Positions 58,531-64,000 of a stretch of DNA of 64,000 nucleotides are shown here, piece by piece. Position 1 is the stretch's first letter; every line of letters begins with the position of its first letter. Origin of the DNA: Hornefia porci (GTDB lineage Bacteria; Bacillota; Clostridia; Peptostreptococcales; Anaerovoracaceae). The notes under the pieces are model-generated. The model did no database searches. It saw only the letters and a program-made list of their open reading frames with translations, and was not told the origin of the DNA. Made by a program: the position numbers and the translations under genes. The DNA is taken from contig NZ_MJIE01000001.1 of assembly GCF_001940235.1 (NCBI RefSeq), forward strand, positions 186,001 to 250,000, written 5' to 3'.

Positions 58531-60615
58531 TTAAATCTCCTCGGCTGTACCGATTTCCGCGGATTCCTCCACGACCTCCTCTTCGGTTTCCGGAGTGTGA
58601 TGCTCTGCCTTTTCAACTGCTGTTTCAACCTCCGCGACAGGGGACGCTTCCTCCTCGGCGGGAGCGTCTTCCACCGGCGCTTCCTCCGCAGGAGCTTCGG
58701 CTTCTTCGCCGATCGCATCCTTGATGGAGAGGCTGATTCTTCTTCTTTCGGTGTCGATGTCCAGAATTCTGGCATTGACCATCTGACCGACAGTGAGCTC
58801 ATCGCCGATGTTCGCGACACGCTTGTTCGCCACCTCGGAGATGTGTACCAGTCCGTCCAGACCCGGCTCCAGTTCTACGAACGCGCCGTACTCCTTCAGC
58901 TGAACGACTTTACCTCTGACGATCTGATCGACATGATAATTGTCCTCGATGACGGACCAGGGCTCCGGAGTCGTCTGCTTCAGACCCAGAGAGATCTTGC
59001 CTTTTTCTTTGTTCATGGAAAGAATCTTGACGTTGATCTTCTGTCCGATGTGGAGAACCTCATCAGGATGCTTCAGCTTGCCCCAGGAGATTTCGGAGAT
59101 GTGGAGAAGACCGTCGATTCCGCCCAGATCTACGAACGCACCGTAGTCGGTGAATCTCATGACGGTGCCTTCCACGACATCGTCCACGCTGAGAGCAGCC
59201 CAGATCTGATCGATCTGCTTCTGCCGCTCCTCCGCCAGAACCGCCTTGTGGGAGAATACGGCGCGGCCTCTTCTCTGATCCACTCTGGTGACCTTGACGG
59301 AAAGAACCTGTCCCAGAAACTCATCGGCGCTCTCCACATACTTGTTGGAAAGCTGGGAGAGGGGGATGAATCCGGAAACCTCCTTGTAGACAGCGATTAC
59401 GCCGCCTTTAACAGCTTTGACAACCTTGACGTCGATAGGTGTCTTATTTTCGAGAGCCTCATTGATTTCGTTCCAATGCTCGTTAACTTCCAGTCTTTTC
59501 TTCGACAGGAGGATACCTCCGTCGCTGTCATCTGTCTTGATGACCTTCGCCTGGACTTCATCGCCCACCTTGAATAAATCAGTCAGCTTCTGACCTTCCT
59601 CAAGCGATACCTCGTTCGCTGTGAGAATGCCGTCTTTTTTGCAGCCCATGTTCACGATAACTTCGCTGTCGTTCACCTGGTCAACTTTCCCCGTGACGAT
59701 GTCTCCGGTGTGAGGGAGTCTCAAAGATGCATCGATTTCGTCCATGTAATCTGCCATTGAAATGTTGTTTTCGTTGGTGATGTTTTCACTCATTGTAGAA
59801 ATAACCTCCTTAATAACACGTTCGGGTGTCGAGGCACCCGCCGCAATACCTATTCTATTACATTTTTGCAATTGTTTCAACGGTAAATCTTTATTATTTT
59901 CGACAAAAAAGCATTTATTTTGATTTTTTTTGCATATCTCGTACAACTTCTTTGTGTTCGATGAATTTCTGCCGCCGATTACAATCATGGCGTCCACGCG
60001 TTCCGACAGCTCCGCGGCCGCCTGCTGCCGCTCTCGGGTGGCGCTGCAGATCGTGTTTTGTATCTCGAGACGCACGCCCATGCGCTGCAGCAGTCCGGTG
60101 ATTTCGTCGAACACCTTTTCGTTGAGGGTGGTCTGGCTTACGACGAACGCGTCCGGGAACGGATAGCGGGAGGCCTCCTCCGCTGTCGAGGCGATGAAGG
60201 CGGTGTCCTCGCACCAGCCGTTGATGCCGATGACCTCGGGATGGTTTTTGTCGCCGACGATGACGATGTGAGCGCCCCGCGCATAAGCGTCGTGAACCAG
60301 CGTGTGAATCCGGGCGACAAAGGGACAGGTGGCGTCGATGACGTGCAGTCCCCGTTCGCGGGCCGTGCGGTAGAACCGCTGCGGCTCCCCGTGGGACCGG
60401 ACGATGACGGTGTCGCCGGCCGACGCCTCCTCCGGCGCGTTGATGATGCCGACGCCCCGGGCGGCGAGCTCGTCGGTGACGGTGGCGTTATGAATCAGCT
60501 GGCCGCAGGTGCAGATGCGGCCGCCGGCGTTCCGGCCGATCTGTTTCATCGTGGTGTCGATGGCCTGCCTGACGCCGAAGCAGAAGCCGGAATGTTTCGC
60601 TCGTATGATTTCCAA
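58531..60615 (-). CDS. ispH: Fused HMBPP reductase (IspH) and ribosomal protein S1
   Basis: 694 aa. Residues 1-275 are IspH, which makes IPP and DMAPP in the MEP isoprenoid pathway: cluster cysteines Cys12 (GFCFGVRQAI), Cys97 (DATCPFV) and Cys190 (NTICSAT), with His42, His75 and Glu127. Residues 300-640 contain four S1 RNA-binding repeats (for example GTVMRFTDYGAFVDLGGIDGLLHISEISWG and GKVVQLKEYGAFVELEPGLDGLVHISEV), then an acidic Glu/Ala tail. Such fusions are known in Clostridia. A consensus AAGGAGG at 59805-59811 stands 11 nt before an in-frame ATG at 59793, so S1 alone may also be made. Confidence 0.95.
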   Translation of the reverse strand: MEIIRAKHSGFCFGVRQAIDTTMKQIGRNAGGRICTCGQLIHNATVTDELAARGVGIINAPEEASAGDTVIVRSHGEPQRFYRTARERGLHVIDATCPFVARIHTLVHDAYARGAHIVIVGDKNHPEVIGINGWCEDTAFIASTAEEASRYPFPDAFVVSQTTLNEKVFDEITGLLQRMGVRLEIQNTICSATRERQQAAAELSERVDAMIVIGGRNSSNTKKLYEICKKNQNKCFFVENNKDLPLKQLQKCNRIGIAAGASTPERVIKEVISTMSENITNENNISMADYMDEIDASLRLPHTGDIVTGKVDQVNDSEVIVNMGCKKDGILTANEVSLEEGQKLTDLFKVGDEVQAKVIKTDDSDGGILLSKKRLEVNEHWNEINEALENKTPIDVKVVKAVKGGVIAVYKEVSGFIPLSQLSNKYVESADEFLGQVLSVKVTRVDQRRGRAVFSHKAVLAEERQKQIDQIWAALSVDDVVEGTVMRFTDYGAFVDLGGIDGLLHISEISWGKLKHPDEVLHIGQKINVKILSMNKEKGKISLGLKQTTPEPWSVIEDNYHVDQIVRGKVVQLKEYGAFVELEPGLDGLVHISEVANKRVANIGDELTVGQMVNARILDIDTERRRISLSIKDAIGEEAEAPAEEAPVEDAPAEEEASPVAEVETAVEKAEHHTPETEEEVVEESAEIGTAEEI
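59805..59811 (-). promoter_or_regulatory. Internal Shine-Dalgarno for a separate S1 product
   Basis: AAGGAGG on the minus strand, 11 nt before ATG 59791-59793 (MSENITNENNISMADYMDEI). The 420-aa product 58531-59793 would be a complete S1 protein without IspH. Confidence 0.5.
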
Positions 60616-60808
60616 TCGCTGAACCTCCTGTATGCGATGTCTTCACAATTGTGATGTATGCGCCGCGGTGTGCAGCCGCTGCAGAATGCTTACAGCGGAC
60701 GGTGCCGGCCGGCGCCGGATGCGGCACCTGAGTTTCCCGGTGATTTCGGCGCCGCTGATGACGGCGGATGATGCAGCCCGCGGCGCAGATACTGCGGTGA
60801 TGTGCCGG

Positions 60809-61798
60809 TCAGTTCTGCCGGCAGATCCGGGGCTCCTTCTGCAGCTCGTAGACTGCCAGACGATCGCCGTCCAGATCCTCGCGGTTCATGTCCACGCAGG
60901 AAATTCCGCTGTTCTCGTAGGTCGTATAGTAATAGATTCCCCGATCCATATTGCAGCAGGAGGAATAGATGGTGTACTCGCACAGCAGATTTCCGTCCTC
61001 ATCTGTCCCCAGCCTGCAGCAGCCCTTCTGCTGCTCCACAGAACCGAGGATCTTGAAAAACTGGCTGACGCTTTCCTCCTCGCTGTCGCCGGAGAGAGAA
61101 TTCATCTTTGTGAAAGCGACCTTGACAAAACGAGAGGCGGAGGACAGATCGCCGGGAATGCCGAAGCCTCCCATGCCTCTGCTGTACGGCTCCATTCCGA
61201 CGCCGGGTGCGAGCCGGTTTTCCGGGAGCCGGGCAGAGGCGTTCATGTAATCCTGCAGGTGAAGCATGTGGTAATCGAAGGTGGGGTTGTTGGTCATTAC
61301 GCCTACAGGATTGTCAAATATCCGGGTCCCGTTTTCCGTCTGCTCGAACACGATGGATTCGTTCTGGTCCGCAATGAGCCAGTGCAGGGGTGACGGCGGC
61401 AGCTGCGGGCTGAACGCGGTGTCGGTCAGGTTAACCTCTGCCAGAAGAATCCGGGCCTGTTCGACGGTGGCACACTGTCCGAGAATCCAGGGGATCAGCT
61501 CGAAGGACGCGAGGTTCCGCCGCCCGTCCGCCGGTGCGTTGTAGTGCGCATTTCCCGGGAAATTCAGGCCGGCCATGGACAGCCCCTTTTCGTTTGTGGC
61601 GTCATAGTAGAGAGGGTAATCCTCGACCACAAAGGCCATGCCGATCATCGCGTAATGCTCCTTCAGAGCATCGGTGTGGCGCATCGGGAGAACCTTCCGG
61701 CGCGGGGTTACCGTCACGGTTTCGTGATAGGAGAATTCAAGATCCAGGTTTCTGCCGAAGTAATGATCCTTTGTCGTATAAGTTGCTGCGGTACACAT
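60809..61798 (-). CDS. Bile salt hydrolase / choloylglycine hydrolase family
   Basis: 329 aa Ntn-hydrolase whose nucleophile is Cys2 after Met removal (MCTAATYTT). Catalytic neighbours match bile salt hydrolases: FGRNLDLE (Arg16, Asp19), AGLNFPGNAHYN, GVMTNNPTFDYHMLHL (Asn), and LSSASRFVKVAF (Arg). The NFPG block favours bile salt hydrolase over penicillin V acylase. It would deconjugate glyco- or taurocholate, supporting a gut habitat. AGGAGG sits upstream. It is followed after a 190-nt GC-rich gap, in which I see nothing, by ispH-S1 on the same strand. Confidence 0.88.
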   Translation of the reverse strand: MCTAATYTTKDHYFGRNLDLEFSYHETVTVTPRRKVLPMRHTDALKEHYAMIGMAFVVEDYPLYYDATNEKGLSMAGLNFPGNAHYNAPADGRRNLASFELIPWILGQCATVEQARILLAEVNLTDTAFSPQLPPSPLHWLIADQNESIVFEQTENGTRIFDNPVGVMTNNPTFDYHMLHLQDYMNASARLPENRLAPGVGMEPYSRGMGGFGIPGDLSSASRFVKVAFTKMNSLSGDSEEESVSQFFKILGSVEQQKGCCRLGTDEDGNLLCEYTIYSSCCNMDRGIYYYTTYENSGISCVDMNREDLDGDRLAVYELQKEPRICRQN

Positions 61799-61886
61799 AG
61801 TAAAGCCTCCTGTTGAAAATTGTGTAAGTTTTTTTGTGTCGTTCCTGTGTCAGTGTGTCGCCGGGGATTATCGAATCCGGCGAGGG

Positions 61887-62792
61887 TTATCGAATCCGCC
61901 GGGCCTTCTCAATGGCGCGTGTCATGTCACCGGGCAGGGGAGCGGTGACCTCGGCGGGCTGTCTGCTGACCGGATGCAGAAACCGGATCCGCCAGGCGTG
62001 AAGTGCCTGCCGTTCGATCAGCTCCGGTGCGTCGCCGCCGTACAGGGAATCTCCCGCGACGGGATGTCCGAGCCAGGACATATGGACGCGGATCTGATGA
62101 GTCCGCCCGGTTTCCAGGCGCAGCAGCACCTGCGTGTAGCCGGAGTCATAGCGCTCCAGCACCCGGACGCGGGTCACTGACGGACGGCCCTGTCCTTCGG
62201 GAAGGACGCAGCGGGTCACGCTGTCCGGCGTCGGTCTGCCGATGGGGCGGTCGATGGTGAATTCCTCCTGCTCGATGATGCCGTGAACCAGGGCGATATA
62301 GGATTTCTCCATTCCACCGCCGTGCATCTGCCGGACAAGGTCGTCCTGCGCATGGGAGTTTTTCCCGACAATCAGGATGCCGGAGGTGTCCATGTCCAGC
62401 CGGTTCACGAAACGGATCTTGAACTGCTGATCCGTTTCCCGCATATATTTCATCAGCCCGTTGGCGATGGTGTGTGAGGCGTGACCCTTTGTAGGATGGA
62501 CGGTGACGCCCGCCTGCTTGTTCAGAATCAGCAGATCCTCGTCCTCGTGAAGCACCTCGATGGGGATGTCCTCCTCCGGAAAATGGCTGGCTTCCTCAGG
62601 CAGAACGGCCCGGATGACGTCGCCCTCCTTCGGCTTCATCCAGCCCTCCAGCACCTGACCGTTCAGATAGACGCTTTTCTGCGCCCGGAGCCGGGTCAGG
62701 AGGCGGGAGGAGAAATGGAAATTTCTGCGGAGCATCCGGCGGATGCCGACGCCTTCGTCTTCCTTGCTGACAACAAAGGTATATTCGCGCAT
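61887..62792 (-). CDS. RluA-family pseudouridine synthase
   Basis: 301 aa. N-terminal S4-like RNA-binding part (GIRRMLRRNFHFSSRLLTRLRAQKSVYLNGQ), then the catalytic block FVNRLDMDTSGILIVGKNSHAQ with its Asp, TVHPTKGHASHTIANGLM before it, and LETGRTHQIRVHMSWLGHPVAGDSLYGG after it. Converts uridines in rRNA or tRNA to pseudouridine; the target site cannot be read. nadK lies 8 nt upstream, so the two are probably co-transcribed. Confidence 0.94.
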   Translation of the reverse strand: MREYTFVVSKEDEGVGIRRMLRRNFHFSSRLLTRLRAQKSVYLNGQVLEGWMKPKEGDVIRAVLPEEASHFPEEDIPIEVLHEDEDLLILNKQAGVTVHPTKGHASHTIANGLMKYMRETDQQFKIRFVNRLDMDTSGILIVGKNSHAQDDLVRQMHGGGMEKSYIALVHGIIEQEEFTIDRPIGRPTPDSVTRCVLPEGQGRPSVTRVRVLERYDSGYTQVLLRLETGRTHQIRVHMSWLGHPVAGDSLYGGDAPELIERQALHAWRIRFLHPVSRQPAEVTAPLPGDMTRAIEKARRIR

Positions 62793-62800
62793 AGCTCCTC

Positions 62801-63601
62801 CTATAGAAATTTGCTCTTGACCTTGGTCCAGAAGTCGTAACCTTCAAAACGGATCAGGTTCACCTTGATATCAGAGTAATCGACCGTCATCTCACGCACA
62901 TCGCTGTATTCGGTGGTGTAGCCGTCTCTGCAGATGGCGATGGCGGTATCGCTGCTCATATCGGGAATCAGTCCCAGGGACAGGTCCGAGGGCAGCAGGA
63001 TGCTGGAGGTGAACGCCCGGTACGCCGTGGTGTTCATCGGTGCGATGGGAGTGATCTGCAGAAGATTCAGCCGGGGATCCACGATGCTGCCGCCCAGGGA
63101 ATAGTTATATGCGGTGCTTCCGGCCGGAGTTGCCACCACCAGTCCGTCGCCGCTGAACCGTTCAATGAAGCTTCCGCCGATTGAAAGGTTCAGGTGGACG
63201 TTGTAGCTGTTGATTCCCTTGATGCTGACCTCGTTGAGCCCGATGTGCTCATAGGTCTGATCGCCGCAGGTGATGCGCAGCCGCACTGTAGAGAGGGGCT
63301 GCAGCGTGTAGTTTCCCTGAGAATAGTTGAAAATGAAGTCGTCAAGCTGGTCCGGCATGATCTCCTGGAAAAACCCCAGATGCCCGGTGTTGATGCCGAT
63401 GATCGGAATCGTGGGGAAATGATATTTGTGGATCGCTTCCAGAAATGTGCCGTCGCCGCCGATGCAGACCATGAGCTCCGCGTCTTCCGAATATGTCCGG
63501 GTAACGGTGTACCCGGAGTTGTCCAGCTTTCCGCACAGAGCCCTTCCCGCCGCGAGGGAGGAGGGCGTCTGATTGGAGAATACGAAAATCTTTTTGTTCA
63601 T
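62801..63601 (-). CDS. nadK: NAD kinase
   Basis: Phosphorylates NAD to NADP. 266 aa: VCIGGDGTFLEAIHKY carries the GGDG motif, GINTGHLGFFQEI, IGLNEVSIKG (Asn-Glu) and SGDGLVVATPAGSTAYNYSLGG. Start MNKKIFVFSNQTPSS at 63601 overlaps the stop of pepF by 4 nt. Confidence 0.96.
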   Translation of the reverse strand: MNKKIFVFSNQTPSSLAAGRALCGKLDNSGYTVTRTYSEDAELMVCIGGDGTFLEAIHKYHFPTIPIIGINTGHLGFFQEIMPDQLDDFIFNYSQGNYTLQPLSTVRLRITCGDQTYEHIGLNEVSIKGINSYNVHLNLSIGGSFIERFSGDGLVVATPAGSTAYNYSLGGSIVDPRLNLLQITPIAPMNTTAYRAFTSSILLPSDLSLGLIPDMSSDTAIAICRDGYTTEYSDVREMTVDYSDIKVNLIRFEGYDFWTKVKSKFL

Positions 63602-64000
63602 CGCTGTTCCGTCAGTCCTTTCAGGTCGTCCACCAGCGCGCGGAAGGTGTCCATCGCCATCGCGACAGGCTCCTTGCTCTCCATATCCACGCCGGCGATT
63701 TTCAGAAGCTCTACCGGATCGTCATTTGTACCGCAGGCCAGGAAACGCAGATAGGCGTCGCGGGCCGGCTCGCCCTGCTCCAGAAGCATCGCGGAGATCG
63801 CCGTTGCGGCGGAATAGCCGGTGGCGTACTGGTAGACGTAGTAGCTGCGGTAGAAGTGGGGGATTCTGGCCCATTCGTACTGAATGAGGTCATCGTGCTC
63901 CAGCGCCGGTCCGAAGTACCGCGTGTTCAGCTCGTCATACGTCCGGTTCAGCCATTCCGGCGTCAGACTGCCGCCCTCCTCAACATAGCGGTGCGCACTG
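63598..64000 (-). CDS. pepF: Oligoendopeptidase F, C-terminal part (start beyond right edge)
   Basis: About 133 C-terminal residues of an M3 metallopeptidase, open at the right edge. EWARIPHFYRSYYVYQYATGYSAATAISAMLLEQ is the typical PepF/M3B end, followed by FLACGTNDDPVELLKIAGVDM. The zinc HEXXH motif lies outside the window. It cuts short peptides in the cytoplasm. Probably the first of a pepF-nadK-rluA run. Confidence 0.92.
   Translation of the reverse strand, partial: SAHRYVEEGGSLTPEWLNRTYDELNTRYFGPALEHDDLIQYEWARIPHFYRSYYVYQYATGYSAATAISAMLLEQGEPARDAYLRFLACGTNDDPVELLKIAGVDMESKEPVAMAMDTFRALVDDLKGLTEQR

Overview
The window is a chromosomal segment of an anaerobic, probably gut-dwelling Firmicute (class Clostridia). 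The 16S rRNA gene, the IspH–ribosomal protein S1 fusion, strong AGGAGG-type ribosome binding sites, an FMN riboswitch on a rib operon, a bile salt hydrolase and a glycyl radical enzyme all fit this. From memory of 16S signatures only, it looks closer to Anaerovoracaceae / Clostridiales Family XIII than to Lachnospiraceae; an rRNA search would settle it. No phage or plasmid backbone is visible, and the only intact mobile element is one insertion sequence.

Layout. (1) 1-6042: glycogen metabolism, with glgB (cut by the left edge) divergent from glgA-glgP. (2) 6170-27425: a cell-surface polysaccharide locus on the + strand. It holds sugar-nucleotide enzymes (a CapD/PglF-type 4,6-dehydratase split by an IS, a DegT-type aminotransferase, a UDP-GlcNAc 2-epimerase, GalE), an initiating phosphoglycosyl transferase, four further glycosyltransferases, two LicD-type transferases, a flippase, a Wzz/Wzc-like chain-length protein with a frameshift, two Wzy/ligase-type membrane proteins and a divergent LytR-CpsA-Psr attachment enzyme. 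(3) 27640-33092: an rrn operon, 16S - tRNA-Ala - 23S - 5S - tRNA-Glu - terminator. (4) 33104-43600: mixed housekeeping and accessory genes, namely a nucleotidyltransferase, a CutC-like glycyl radical enzyme, tRNA-Leu, a secreted Big2/NlpC-like protein, a 2-hydroxyacid dehydrogenase, rdgB, a YihY-family membrane protein, a radical SAM protein, a DUF1287 protein and a YegS-like lipid kinase. (5) 43832-45050: a G5-NlpC/P60 wall hydrolase behind a small upstream ORF. (6) 45186-49341: the riboflavin operon ribD-ribE-ribBA-ribH behind an FMN riboswitch and terminator. (7) 49388-56504: a nine-gene Tad/Flp type IVb pilus operon with no prepilin peptidase in view. (8) 56468-64000, all on the minus strand: rnr, ispH-S1, a bile salt hydrolase, an RluA-type pseudouridine synthase, nadK and the C-terminus of pepF.

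The polysaccharide locus encodes a Wzx/Wzy-type pathway: a 4-amino-4,6-dideoxy sugar would be made, loaded on the lipid carrier by the phosphoglycosyl transferase, extended, decorated by LicD, flipped, polymerised and finally attached to the wall by the LCP protein. The first enzyme is interrupted by an IS with a perfect 6-bp target duplication, and the chain-length protein carries a frameshift in a G tract, so this strain may be switched off or altered for this polymer.

Most notable observations: the IS insertion with an outward promoter at its edge; the frameshifted, Walker-A-less Wzc-like protein; a CutC-like radical enzyme that keeps the choline pocket except for one Tyr-to-Phe change and has no activase beside it; a 21-22 bp phased repeat array between tRNA-Leu and a secreted-protein gene; a consensus internal Shine-Dalgarno inside the ispH-S1 fusion; histone-like basic tails on the two glycogen enzymes; and a TadE-type protein with two Ada-like cysteine domains.
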